Shown piece by piece: positions 27,721 through 36,701 of a stretch of DNA of 64,000 nucleotides. The notes beneath the pieces were generated by a model, which was not told where the DNA came from, did not search any database, and saw nothing but the letters and a program-made list of their open reading frames with translations. The stretch's first letter is position 1. The number at the start of each line of letters is the position of its first letter. The DNA is from JAZDOK01 sp043798715 (GTDB lineage: Bacteria; Vulcanimicrobiota; JAZDOK01), in the NCBI GenBank assembly GCA_043798715.1, contig JAZDOK010000003.1, positions 28,749-92,748 on the forward strand, in the 5' to 3' direction. The position numbers were made by a program, and so were the translations under genes.

Positions 27721-28677
27721 ATGTTTGAACCGTTGGATTTCAAGGAAATTAAGACCGAGTCTCTATATGAGAGAAAGTCGAAAGTCTCCATCGCCGATTT
27801 CGGGAAGCCTTTTAATCCGGGTGGAACCTTCACTGATTTCATCGGCTCTCTGCCGGAGATCCTGGCAGCGGGGGATCTGAGGGAGATCGTCCGGTGCCTT
27901 CTTCTGGCTCGCCGCGCCGGGAAGCCCATCATCTGGGCCCTGGGGGCCCACGTGATCAAATGCGGTTTAAGCCCGGTCGTCATCGATCTGATGCGGCGGG
28001 GCTGGATCTCACTCATAGCTTTAAACGGGGCCGGGAGCGTACACGACGCCGAAATCGCACTGGCCGGAAAGACCAGCGAAGATGTCCCCGCGGCCCTGGC
28101 CGACTCGGCCTTCGGAATGGCGAGAGAGACATCGGAGATCCTTAATTCGGCAGCCGGCGATGGAGAGAAAATCGGCCTGGGGAGATCCATCGGAGAGCGC
28201 CTTCTGGCTGAAAAAGCGCCCCACTCGGCTTTCTCCATCCTGGCCTCCGGGGTGGAGCTTGCCATTCCGATCACCGTCCACGTTGCGATCGGCACCGACA
28301 TCGTACACATTCACCCCTCGGCCTCCGGGGCGGCCATCGGGGCGGCCACCTACACCGATTTCAAGATTTTCTGCTCCGCCGTTTCCCTTCTGGGGAATGG
28401 CGGGGTCATTCTCAACTGCGGCTCGGCGGTCATTTTACCGGTCATTTTCGAGAAAGCGCTCTCCGTCACCAGGAATCTCGGCCATGACGTCCGTAATTTC
28501 ACCGGGGTCAACCTGGACTTTCTCCACCAGTACCGCACAAATTTAAATCCCATTCAGAGGGCCCGGGATCTGGACGGGCGGGGCTTTTCCCTTACCGGCC
28601 ACCATGAAATCATGATCCCGCTCCTGGCGGCGGCATTGCTGGAACAAGAGTCAGAAGTCAGAAGGCGGAATGAATAA
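27721..28677 (+). CDS. Conserved protein, possibly deoxyhypusine-synthase-like fold
   Basis: A 318-aa soluble protein. Glycine-rich motifs suggest nucleotide binding: IIWALGAHVIKCGLSPVVIDLM, ALNGAGSVHDAEIALAGKTSED and LLGNGGVILNCGSAVILP. I recall comparable motifs in bacterial proteins placed near the deoxyhypusine synthase/sirtuin-type NAD-binding fold, but I do not recognise a proven function and the call is tentative. It is followed directly by PTS IIC and IIA genes with no gap, so a link to sugar uptake or amino-sugar handling is possible. The C-terminal ESEVRRRNE tail is encoded by a 7-bp-period repeat. Confidence 0.5.
   Translation: MFEPLDFKEIKTESLYERKSKVSIADFGKPFNPGGTFTDFIGSLPEILAAGDLREIVRCLLLARRAGKPIIWALGAHVIKCGLSPVVIDLMRRGWISLIALNGAGSVHDAEIALAGKTSEDVPAALADSAFGMARETSEILNSAAGDGEKIGLGRSIGERLLAEKAPHSAFSILASGVELAIPITVHVAIGTDIVHIHPSASGAAIGAATYTDFKIFCSAVSLLGNGGVILNCGSAVILPVIFEKALSVTRNLGHDVRNFTGVNLDFLHQYRTNLNPIQRARDLDGRGFSLTGHHEIMIPLLAAALLEQESEVRRRNE
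28646..28673 (+). repeat. 7-bp-period repeat (AGAANNC family)
   Basis: AGAGTC, AGAAGTC, AGAAGGC and GGAATGA follow each other at 7-base steps at the 3' end of the preceding gene and encode its last residues. The same family occurs at 30254, 38768, 45106 and 50477. Confidence 0.6.
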
Positions 28678-29970
28678 ATGAGACCGCTTGATTTAATCGA
28701 GAAACTCCTCGGGTCGGTGGGAAGGCTGGCTGAGGTGAAGTATCTCAGGGCCATGCGGGACGGCATAGTCTCCATCCTGCCTCTCATCATTGCCGGGAGC
28801 TTCTTCCTTCTCCTGGGAAGTCTCCCCGTAAGTGCGCTCTCAGCGGAATTTCTGAGCCGGTATCCGCTGATGAAGTCCGCATCTGATTGGTACCAGGCGC
28901 ACACGGCGATTTTTCTTCAGCCCTACCGGATGACGATGAACCTCATGAGCCTCTTTGCCGCCTTCACCGTCGCCTACCACCTGGCCAGGATCTATGCCCT
29001 GGACGCCCTTCCGGCTGGGATCCTATCTTCGGCCTGCTTCATGGTGATGCAGGCTCCCCGCTATCTCCCTCCGGAGGCCGGGAAGAGCGGCGAGTGGGTG
29101 CTGGGATTGGCCAATTTCGGGGGAAGAGGGCTTTTTGCCGCCATCCTGGGGGCGATTTTCACCGTCGAGGTCACCCGGATCTGCGCCCGGATGAAGTGGG
29201 GTATTAAAATGCCTGAAGGGGTCCCCCCTGCGGTCTCCCAGGCTTTTACAGCTCTGATTCCCGCCTGCCTGGCGGTGGCGGGCGTCTGGTTCGTCTCCTC
29301 CGTCCTGGGGGTGGATATTACCGGTGCGATACTCAAGGTTTTTTCCCCCCTCATGGCGGTCGGTGATTCTTTCGCCGCCGTCATCATCATTAATCTTGTC
29401 ATGCACCTCATCTGGCTGGGGGGGCTCCACGGCGCTTCCATTATCGTGGCCCTCATGATGCCGGTCTGGATGGGCTATCTCGACGCCAACAGCGCCGCCG
29501 TGGCCGCTCATCAGGCGGCGCCCTACGTGACCACCCTCCCCTTCTATCAGTGGTTCGTCTGGATCGGAGGGAGCGGCACCACCCTGTCTCTTGCTTTCCT
29601 GATGCTCCTCTCCCGCTCAAAGACCGTCCGCAGTCTGGGGAAAGTGGCCCTGCTTCCCGGGATCTGTAATATCAACGAGCCGATCATCTTCGGCCTGCCC
29701 ATCATGATGAATCCGGCGCTGGCCCTTCCATTTCTCCTCTCCCCCCTCATTGCCGGGACCCTCTCATACTGGGCGATCCGGCTTGATCTGGTGAACCATC
29801 CATATATCCTGGTCCCCTGGACCCTCCCCGCCCCCCTCGGGGCCTTCCTGGCCACGGGCTTCGACTGGCGGGCGGTGGTGCTGGTGGGGGTAATAATGCT
29901 GCTCACAGGCTTGTTGTATTGGCCGTTTCTGAGAGTCTATGAGAAAGGTAGTGTTATTGATGAACACTGA
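28678..29970 (+). CDS. PTS lactose/cellobiose/chitobiose-type IIC permease
   Basis: The 430-aa integral membrane protein is an EIIC of the Lac/cellobiose family, which transports and, with EIIB, phosphorylates beta-glucosides or chitobiose. About ten hydrophobic segments are visible. The conserved loop GICNINEPIIFGLPIMMNP, containing the substrate-site NEPI motif, is near residue 330. RDGIVSILPLIIAGSFFLLL at the N-terminus is typical. It overlaps the IIA gene. No IIB gene, HPr or enzyme I is in the window, so phosphoryl transfer must use partners elsewhere or the permease may work unconventionally. Confidence 0.92.
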   Translation: MRPLDLIEKLLGSVGRLAEVKYLRAMRDGIVSILPLIIAGSFFLLLGSLPVSALSAEFLSRYPLMKSASDWYQAHTAIFLQPYRMTMNLMSLFAAFTVAYHLARIYALDALPAGILSSACFMVMQAPRYLPPEAGKSGEWVLGLANFGGRGLFAAILGAIFTVEVTRICARMKWGIKMPEGVPPAVSQAFTALIPACLAVAGVWFVSSVLGVDITGAILKVFSPLMAVGDSFAAVIIINLVMHLIWLGGLHGASIIVALMMPVWMGYLDANSAAVAAHQAAPYVTTLPFYQWFVWIGGSGTTLSLAFLMLLSRSKTVRSLGKVALLPGICNINEPIIFGLPIMMNPALALPFLLSPLIAGTLSYWAIRLDLVNHPYILVPWTLPAPLGAFLATGFDWRAVVLVGVIMLLTGLLYWPFLRVYEKGSVIDEH

Positions 29971-30283
29971 AGAAATTGCCTTTGAGCTCATTCTATATGG
30001 AGGGAATGCGCGGGCTTTCTCCTATGAAGCGCTCAGGGCGGCCAGGGAGGGAGACTTCGAGCTGGCCCGGGAGAAGTTTCAGCAGGCCGGCGAGGAGCTC
30101 AAGGCGGCGCACGAGATCCAGAGCACCCTCCTGCAAGGGGAGGCCGGCGGGCTCTCCGGTCCACCCTCCATGCTCCTGGTGCACGCCCACGGCCATCTTA
30201 TGACGGCCCTGGCGGAGCGCAACCTCATCGAGGAAATGGTGGAGATGTACAGGAGAATTCAGAATCCAGAAGTCATGAGTTAA
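29960..30283 (+). CDS. PTS lactose/cellobiose-type IIA component
   Basis: The 107-aa helical protein matches EIIA of the Lac family, a trimeric phosphocarrier. The N-terminus (MNTEEIAFELILYGGNARAFSYEALRAA in spirit, split by Gly/Asn) and the phosphorylatable histidine motif LLVHAHGHLMTA are in place. ATG 29960 was chosen as the family start; an upstream in-frame start at 29939 would add seven hydrophobic residues. It overlaps the IIC stop by 11 nt. The C-terminal RIQNPEVMS is encoded by a 7-bp-period repeat. Confidence 0.92.
   Translation: MNTEEIAFELILYGGNARAFSYEALRAAREGDFELAREKFQQAGEELKAAHEIQSTLLQGEAGGLSGPPSMLLVHAHGHLMTALAERNLIEEMVEMYRRIQNPEVMS
30254..30274 (+). repeat. 7-bp-period repeat (AGAANNC family)
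   Basis: AGAATTC, AGAATCC and AGAAGTC are three consecutive 7-mers at the 3' end of the IIA gene, encoding its last residues. Confidence 0.65.
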
Positions 30284-30778
30284 GGTGGCAGTAGGCGGGG
30301 AGAAGCAGGAAAAGCTCATGCCAAATCACGAAAAAAATTATACAGGCCGAAAAATCAGAAGGAATTCCTATTTTAACGTAGAAACATACGAGGCGCCTGT
30401 GCTGTCTTTGAAAAAAAACGAATTTTGAGAAGGAATTTTGAAATCAAGGTCGAATAGCTCATTTGAAGCTGTCCAGCTTTGTGTCCTTTTGGAGTCAGCG
30501 GGAAAAAGGAATCGGGCGGCAGGTCATAGAATAGGGTTAATAACTTCATAGTGGATGGCCTTCGGGGAAACCCTGAAGAGGGTGTGGAAAAGCAAGACAC
30601 ACACCATGATTCAGGAGAAGCTTGAAAGAGCTTGATAAGATTCCGCAAGGCACATGATTGAAAAGGAGGTGTGTTGAAGGCACAAGACCGGTGAAGATAG
30701 GGTACAAGCGGCCGGGAAATTCAAGATAACCGGACGCAGAACAACCGAATAAAAATACTAAGGAGGGAAAAAAACACG
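30284..30778 (+). promoter_or_regulatory. 495-nt non-coding gap and leader before the large lipoprotein gene
   Basis: No convincing gene is seen on either strand. The stretch is AT-richer than its surroundings and contains short hairpins (for example TTCGGGGAAACCCTGAA near 30561 and GGTGTG paired with CACACC near 30590). AAGGAGG precedes the lipoprotein ATG. The length suggests a promoter plus a long 5' untranslated region. I could not match a known riboswitch class. Confidence 0.35.
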
Positions 30779-33700
30779 ATGGTAAACAAGAACTACAAGA
30801 GATTGGCGCTCCTGCTGTGCGTGCTCGCCATGGGCATGTTCATCTTCGGATGCTCCAAGGGCCTGGTGGGAGACAACACCTACCGGAGCACAACGCAGGT
30901 TGATGCCGCCAACCCGAACAACCCGGTCCTCGCCCTGAGAGGCGAAATCCAGGGTATTGTTAAGAATGTATACGGCCGGCCGCTTCAGGGCATGGTTGCC
31001 TCCATGGCCTATGAAAATGGCGACGGGGTCTGCAAGACCAGAACCGCCACCACCGACGAGTATGGCCACTACAACTTCCTTAACGTACCGGTTTCCGGCA
31101 CCGCCTCCTACGACGCGGTTAATGGAACCTGGGCTTTCACGGGTACTTCGGCTCTCTCCATTACGGTGAAAGATCCCAATGCCACTTACGTCACGCACTA
31201 CGAATCTGTCAGCCTCGACTACCAGACCCTCGAGCAGGACAGCCAGATCGTGACCGCGGGCAGCGAGCTCCAGGTTGTCGGCAGCCTCCTGAAAGAGGCG
31301 AGCCCGACGACGATGCTCAGACCCATCGCCACAGTAATCGGCAAGGTTCAGAACAAGTTGACCGGAGCCGCCCTCAGCGGAGCCACCGTGGCCCTGAGCA
31401 TGAATGCGGGTTTGAATCACGACATGCCCAACACCACCGCCATCACCGACGCGGCGGGCGAGTTCTCCATCACCAATGTGCCCGAAAACGATCTCTATGA
31501 CCTCACGATTTACGCCAACGGATATCAGACGATTCGTCTTTTTGGCGAAGTCCCGGTTCCCAAGGGATCCGAGACCATCCTGGTCGGCCAGCCTGAGGTT
31601 ATTGCTTACGCTGACGCCGATGCCATGGCGACCACCGGTTTTTCGCCCGGCGCCGACGGCATCAACGCCACGGCCTATGAGCTTCTCCCCGGAGCTCCTA
31701 CGCCGGATTCCACTCCTCCTTATACACTGTCCACCAACATTCCGAAATTCGGCACCATCCCGACAGCTCTTCTCTCCGGTCCCTTCACCGTGGCCTGGAG
31801 CGAGCCCATGGATACGACCGTAGGAACCGTGAGCATCACGACGACTGCCTTCAAGGGCAAAGCTCCTATTCCCATCCAGAACATCGTCTGGACGGACAGC
31901 AACAAAACAATGACCATCACCCCCACCACCCCCATTCCTGCGGGAATGATGGTGACATTTGCTTTCAACGGGTTCAGAGATGTGTTCGGCAACCAGCACA
32001 ACGGCTATAAGGCCGCCGTCATTCTCCCTGCGCTCCCGTCTATTGCTGAGGATGCCACTTCAAGATTCCTCGGCGCTCTGGATCCCCAGGGAAGAATCCC
32101 GGTCGGCTCAGTTTTAGCGCTGAGCATCGCCACTACGTCCCAGGGCTCTTCGACTCTCATCGCCGTCGCCAACTTCATCCAGAGGCCGACCCTGGCAGAC
32201 CCCACTTTCAATGAAGGCGGACCGGCCAACTACGTTCCCCAGCCAAACAACTTTAACAACCTCGATCCGACCGGAATGTTCATCGGCCCTCTGGGCGGTG
32301 GCACCGGCGAGGCCGACACGGTAACCATGGGATGGGACGCCGCAGCCGGCGCCAGACGGTATAACGTGTATGCCGAGCTCAACACGGGCGGTTTCTTAAA
32401 TGGTCTGCCCCAGTGTGTATACGCTACCAATACTTCCGGCAATCCGCCGACAACCGTTCCCTTACAGCTCAGCGACCTTGAAGGCGTGAACTTCGGGAAC
32501 GTTGGCGGGTTTGACCTTTACAACTCCACCCAGCTGGATCCCACCAAGAAGATCCCCCACATCGGGCCGGCAACCGCCAATTCTCCGTTCGGCGGTCTCA
32601 ACCTGACTAATCCCAGCAACCCGAATTCGGCTGTCCTTGAGTTCTTCGACAACGGATTCTCTCTCGTCCAGATGGCCGCCACCGCTTTCAACAGCGAGGG
32701 CCAGGAGGGCGGATTCTCCAACATCGTCTCCATTATGGACAACGTTCAGCCGGTGGTTGCCGACAATAGCTTCGGCTTTGACGAGGCCGGCCTGTTCTAT
32801 GGCATCCCGGCTCCGGTCTATGCTCCGCCGACCACAGCGACCTACATGCCCCTCTTCGCCATGCAGGCTGCGGACATGGGCGCTGGCGGGACTGCAAACG
32901 GGTTCTATAACACTTACGACCTTCGGGTCAACCAGACGGGCGCGTTGGACAACATGTACAACGCCACCTCCTGGGCGGCCGCCAGCAAGGCCCACGGCCT
33001 CGATGTGCTCATCAACGAGGATGTGGACACCACCCAGACGCTGCCGACCCTCACCATCAGCACCACCGGTGCCTGCACCATCACTTCCGCCTCCATTCCG
33101 GGGAACGGCGTGAACCGCAGCATGATAAAGGTGAATCTTAGCAACATCACCGTCCTTGAGACCGGCGCCGCCATCAGCTTTGCCGGCGTGAAGGACGAAG
33201 CCGGACTCCTCGTTCCGAGCGACTTCACCGGTAAGCTGAAAATCGTTGACCGGATGGGTCCCTTCTTTGCCACCGCTGTGACCAGCCGTACCGCCGGCCC
33301 GACCGACACCCTGACCATGACCTTCCAGGAAGCGATCAACGACACCGACGCCAAGGCCGTTGTCGGTACCGTAATCAGCCACTGGTGCTACCAGTCCTAT
33401 AGCTGGGTAGGCATGGCTTTTGGTGGAATGACCGCCATGCCGGCCATGGCTGCTGCCGGCGACGTGACCGTCTCTACGGATAAGAAGACCGTCACCGCCA
33501 AATTCCCCGACGGCTCTCTCTCGGGCATTCTGGCCCAGGGCGCTGCTATCTTTACCAGAAACGTCGCCAACACTCTCTTCGTGAGAGACCTGGATGGCAA
33601 TTCCTTCACCAACTACGGATTCCTGGTTAAGGACGAGATCGCCCCGAGAATCGTCAGCATTATGCAGCAGGGCGGCGGCGGTTGGTTAGAGGGCGTTAAC

Positions 33701-34093
33701 ACCAACGTTACCAACCCCGGCGTCGACAAAGTAGGGTGCTGGAGAGTCGGTGACACCGTGGCCTCCACGGTCAACGTTCAAGTCACCTTCACCGAGCCGG
33801 TCGTCTTCCACGCCGGCGGTGGCGCTATCGTTCTGGCTGATGCCCAGGCTCAGTGCACCTATGCCTTCACGGTCGGCGGGACCAAGTACAACTATCCCGC
33901 CGTCCAGGTAACCGCCGTGAATGCCACGGGCACGGTCGTCGACTATGACATCGTGAAGAACGGCTCCGCCGCGGTCGCGGCCCTTGACAAGGTGAAATTC
34001 GCCGCTCAGGACAAGGCCGCAAACATCCTCGACACCGGTTTCGATGAAATCGAAATCACTGGTGCAATCGGCGGAGGATACACAATCAAGTAG
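30779..34093 (+). CDS. Large secreted lipoprotein with carboxypeptidase-regulatory-like and Ig-like domains
   Basis: A 1104-aa lipoprotein. A signal peptide ends in IFGC with lipid-attachment Cys25. Two CarboxypepD_reg-like beta-sandwich modules follow (about 57-110, GIVKNVYGRPLQGMV to YGHYNFLNVP; and about 182-255, ending NVPENDLYDLTIYANGYQTI). A Big_5/SbsA-like Ig domain sits at about 325-415 (FTVAWSEPMDTTVG, NIVWTDSNKTMTITP). Further Ig-like units with TLTMTFQEAIND and VNVQVTFTEPVVF occupy about 820-1104. It is probably surface-exposed and structural or adhesive, with no catalytic motif seen. The ATG follows AAGGAGGG. A strong hairpin ends the unit. Confidence 0.8.
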   Translation: MVNKNYKRLALLLCVLAMGMFIFGCSKGLVGDNTYRSTTQVDAANPNNPVLALRGEIQGIVKNVYGRPLQGMVASMAYENGDGVCKTRTATTDEYGHYNFLNVPVSGTASYDAVNGTWAFTGTSALSITVKDPNATYVTHYESVSLDYQTLEQDSQIVTAGSELQVVGSLLKEASPTTMLRPIATVIGKVQNKLTGAALSGATVALSMNAGLNHDMPNTTAITDAAGEFSITNVPENDLYDLTIYANGYQTIRLFGEVPVPKGSETILVGQPEVIAYADADAMATTGFSPGADGINATAYELLPGAPTPDSTPPYTLSTNIPKFGTIPTALLSGPFTVAWSEPMDTTVGTVSITTTAFKGKAPIPIQNIVWTDSNKTMTITPTTPIPAGMMVTFAFNGFRDVFGNQHNGYKAAVILPALPSIAEDATSRFLGALDPQGRIPVGSVLALSIATTSQGSSTLIAVANFIQRPTLADPTFNEGGPANYVPQPNNFNNLDPTGMFIGPLGGGTGEADTVTMGWDAAAGARRYNVYAELNTGGFLNGLPQCVYATNTSGNPPTTVPLQLSDLEGVNFGNVGGFDLYNSTQLDPTKKIPHIGPATANSPFGGLNLTNPSNPNSAVLEFFDNGFSLVQMAATAFNSEGQEGGFSNIVSIMDNVQPVVADNSFGFDEAGLFYGIPAPVYAPPTTATYMPLFAMQAADMGAGGTANGFYNTYDLRVNQTGALDNMYNATSWAAASKAHGLDVLINEDVDTTQTLPTLTISTTGACTITSASIPGNGVNRSMIKVNLSNITVLETGAAISFAGVKDEAGLLVPSDFTGKLKIVDRMGPFFATAVTSRTAGPTDTLTMTFQEAINDTDAKAVVGTVISHWCYQSYSWVGMAFGGMTAMPAMAAAGDVTVSTDKKTVTAKFPDGSLSGILAQGAAIFTRNVANTLFVRDLDGNSFTNYGFLVKDEIAPRIVSIMQQGGGGWLEGVNTNVTNPGVDKVGCWRVGDTVASTVNVQVTFTEPVVFHAGGGAIVLADAQAQCTYAFTVGGTKYNYPAVQVTAVNATGTVVDYDIVKNGSAAVAALDKVKFAAQDKAANILDTGFDEIEITGAIGGGYTIK

Positions 34094-34124
34094 TTTCCCG
34101 CTGATATCATGTAACTCAGACCTA

Positions 34125-34159
34125 AAAGGGGCTCCCCGCCGACAGCGGGGGGCCCCTTT
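34125..34159 (+). terminator. Strong hairpin terminator after the large lipoprotein gene
   Basis: AAAGGGGCTCCCCGC pairs with GCGGGGGGCCCCTTT across a CGACA loop, with one G-U pair. The T-tract is short, but the stem is long and sits 32 nt after the stop. Confidence 0.75.
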
Positions 34160-34264
34160 AGCATGGCCTGACCTTAAGGAGGATTTTAAAGGGCGCCGGA
34201 GAAACTATCCCGGCAGGTCGGTTCTCCCCAATTCCTGACAGCTTTTACCGGAGGTGTTTTTTTT

Positions 34265-35380
34265 ATGCTTCGTCGTTGTTTGATACTGAGCGCCCTGGCC
34301 GCCGTTCTCTTCCTGCCGGGCTGCTCCCGCTCAGGGACGGCACTTTTCAGGGGCGATTCTGCTCATACCGGATGGTATGGAGAGACCCAGAAAATTGGCG
34401 GGAGTCTTCTGTGGAAAGTGAAAGTGGGCGCCTGGGTCGTCTCCTCTCCCGCCCTCTCCAAGGGCCGCCTTTATATCGGCAGCGCCGAAAAGAAACTCTA
34501 TTGCCTGGATCCGCGGAGCGGAAGGGAAATATGGGTCTTCCAGGCAGACGGCTCCGTCGCCTCATCTCCCGCCGTCCGCGACGGGCGCGTCTTCTTCGGG
34601 TCCGGGGACCTAAATAAAAGAAGCGGAACGTTCTACGCCCTGGACGCACGCGACGGTAAATTACTCTGGACCTTCAGCGACGGCTCCCCCATAAAGTCCT
34701 CTCCGAACTTCTCCGGAAACCTGGTTTTTTTCGGCACTCTCAAGGGAGACTTGTACGCCCTCCGTGCGGCTGACGGGAAAGTGGCCTGGAAATATAACGT
34801 TGGCACTTACATTTTCATTACCTCGACTCCGGCCGTGGCGGACGGAGTCCTCTATGTCGGGGCCTGGGACGGAAAGGTGTATGCCCTGGACGCGGCCACG
34901 GGAAAATTTAAATGGGCCTTTGAAACTAAGGACAAGATTGGCTCCTCTCCGGCCGTGGCCGACGGGTGCGTGGTCATCGGCTCGGGGGATAAAAATATCT
35001 ACTGTCTGGACGCGGCCACCGGGAAATTAAAATGGAAGGTTCCCACCGGATTCTTTGCAGATTCCTCTCCGGCGATACACGGCGGAGTCGTTTATGCGGG
35101 TTCGATGGACGGATTTATCTACGCTCTCTCGCTGGCCGACGGGAAGGAACGGTGGAAATATTTTTGCGCCGGCCCCGTTCTCTCCTCGCCCGCCGTGACC
35201 GGGGGGGCACTGTACGCGGGGTCCCAGTCTCCGGAGGGCGACCTCTTTGCCCTCTCAACAAAGGACGGACGGATGCTCTGGAAGTTCAAAACCGGAGGGC
35301 AGATAAACAATTCACCGGTCCTCTTCAGGGGGAAGATTTTCTTCGCGTCTTACGACGGCTATCTCTACGCGCTTAAATAG
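34265..35380 (+). CDS. PQQ-binding-like beta-propeller lipoprotein (copy 1)
   Basis: The 371-aa product has a lipoprotein signal (FLPGC, Cys20) and about seven repeats of the PQQ/BamB-like propeller type, each with VYALDAATGKFKWAF-like strands and SSPAVADG turns. The fold resembles BamB or the PQQ-dehydrogenase propeller, but the residues for PQQ catalysis are absent. It is likely a periplasmic or outer-membrane scaffold. The ATG follows CGGAGGTG. The next gene is a close paralogue of identical length, so this is a tandem duplication. BamB itself is usually single copy, so a lineage-specific role is likely. Confidence 0.85.
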   Translation: MLRRCLILSALAAVLFLPGCSRSGTALFRGDSAHTGWYGETQKIGGSLLWKVKVGAWVVSSPALSKGRLYIGSAEKKLYCLDPRSGREIWVFQADGSVASSPAVRDGRVFFGSGDLNKRSGTFYALDARDGKLLWTFSDGSPIKSSPNFSGNLVFFGTLKGDLYALRAADGKVAWKYNVGTYIFITSTPAVADGVLYVGAWDGKVYALDAATGKFKWAFETKDKIGSSPAVADGCVVIGSGDKNIYCLDAATGKLKWKVPTGFFADSSPAIHGGVVYAGSMDGFIYALSLADGKERWKYFCAGPVLSSPAVTGGALYAGSQSPEGDLFALSTKDGRMLWKFKTGGQINNSPVLFRGKIFFASYDGYLYALK

Positions 35381-35437
35381 CGGTCAATAGGGAGATTCAT
35401 TTAACGGCTCTGTAAATCAAATAAGGAAGGAAACGGA

Positions 35438-36553
35438 ATGTTTCGACGAGGCGCGTTTATATCGGTCATTTTTCTGGGAATGGTTTTATTGGGGGGATGT
35501 TTTCCTCCGGGCTCCGGGAGATCCCTCTTCAGGGCCAATCCGGCCCATACGGGTGACTACGGCCTGGGCGGGAGGATCTCCGGCCAGCTTCTATGGAAGG
35601 AAAAGCTCGGGAAGACGACTTTTTCTTCGCCGGCGGCCGCCGGGGGACGCATTTACGTCGGGACTTCCGATCGCCGGCTTTTAGCCCTGGACGCGCGCAC
35701 TGGTAAGACCCTCTGGGTCTTTATGGCGGACGGAGCCATCGCTTCAACTCCTGCCGTGGCGGACGGAATAGTCTATTTCGGGACGGTAACAGCCGCCATC
35801 AAGGGCACCTTCTACGCCCTTGACGCCAAAGACGGGCAGGTACTCTGGTCTTTCTCCGACGGGCATCCCATAAACACCCCGCCGTGCATCTCGGGGGGAA
35901 GGGTTTATTTTGGATCCTGGAACGCAATCCTGTACGGTCTCTCCGCGAGGGACGGCCGGGTCGCATGGAAGCACGGGCGGATGGGCGGCCGGGTCACCTG
36001 TTCCCCCGCTGTTTTTGGAGGGATGGTCTACGTGGGCTCGTGGGACAACGTCTTTTATGCCTTGAACGAGAGCGACGGGGATTTCTTCGTGTGGAATTTT
36101 AAGGCCAAGAACAAGATCACGTCCTCCCCGGCGGTCTTCCAGGGGAAAGTCTGCTTCGGCTCGATTGATAAAAATATCTACTGTATTGACGCTGACAGGA
36201 GAAAACTTCTTTGGAAGTTTTCCACCGGGGGCTGGGTGGATTCTTCCCCGGCCGTGCGCAATGGGACGGTTTATTGCGGCTCTATGGACGGCAACGTCTA
36301 TGCCCTGGGCCTCGCCGACGGGAAGGAGATTTGGAAATACGAAACCGGCGGCCCCGTCGTCTCCTCGCCGTCTCTCAAGGGGGATACCCTGTATATAGGA
36401 TCCCAGGACCGATATCTTTACGCCCTGGATTCCATCACGGGGAAACTTCGCTGGAAGTTCAAGGCGGAGGACGTCGTCAGTTCCTCTCCCGTCCTCTCAG
36501 GCGGAAATCTCTATTTCGTCTCATTCGACGGCACCCTGTACGCGCTTAAATAA
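35438..36553 (+). CDS. PQQ-binding-like beta-propeller lipoprotein (copy 2)
   Basis: Another 371-aa lipoprotein (LLGGC, Cys21) with the same propeller repeats as the gene 57 nt upstream: SLFRANPAHTGDYG matches ALFRGDSAHTGWYG, and both end in DGxLYALK. The region IGSxDKNIYC is shared. The two have diverged well beyond a recent copy. The start follows AAGGAAGGAAAC. The pair probably forms one transcript after the terminator at 34125. Confidence 0.85.
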   Translation: MFRRGAFISVIFLGMVLLGGCFPPGSGRSLFRANPAHTGDYGLGGRISGQLLWKEKLGKTTFSSPAAAGGRIYVGTSDRRLLALDARTGKTLWVFMADGAIASTPAVADGIVYFGTVTAAIKGTFYALDAKDGQVLWSFSDGHPINTPPCISGGRVYFGSWNAILYGLSARDGRVAWKHGRMGGRVTCSPAVFGGMVYVGSWDNVFYALNESDGDFFVWNFKAKNKITSSPAVFQGKVCFGSIDKNIYCIDADRRKLLWKFSTGGWVDSSPAVRNGTVYCGSMDGNVYALGLADGKEIWKYETGGPVVSSPSLKGDTLYIGSQDRYLYALDSITGKLRWKFKAEDVVSSSPVLSGGNLYFVSFDGTLYALK

Positions 36554-36701
36554 CGGTCAGCCGAAAGATCGATCCGCCGGGCGTTCCTTTATCTCTTCCG
36601 GCGGCCGGCAGCTGAATGACTTATATTTTTTATCCGGGAAAGAAGGAAATCTTCCTTCTTTGCAGAATGTGCTAAGGACTATATTTTTGGAGGTTTCACA
36701 A

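Noticed and set aside
30284..30778. Cyclic-di-GMP or cobalamin riboswitch before the lipoprotein
   Set aside because: The conserved core sequences of these classes could not be found by eye.
30758..31999. Minus-strand open frame of 413 codons opposite the large lipoprotein gene
   Set aside because: Low-complexity Gly/His/Arg composition and no ribosome site; the plus frame has a lipobox and recognisable domains.
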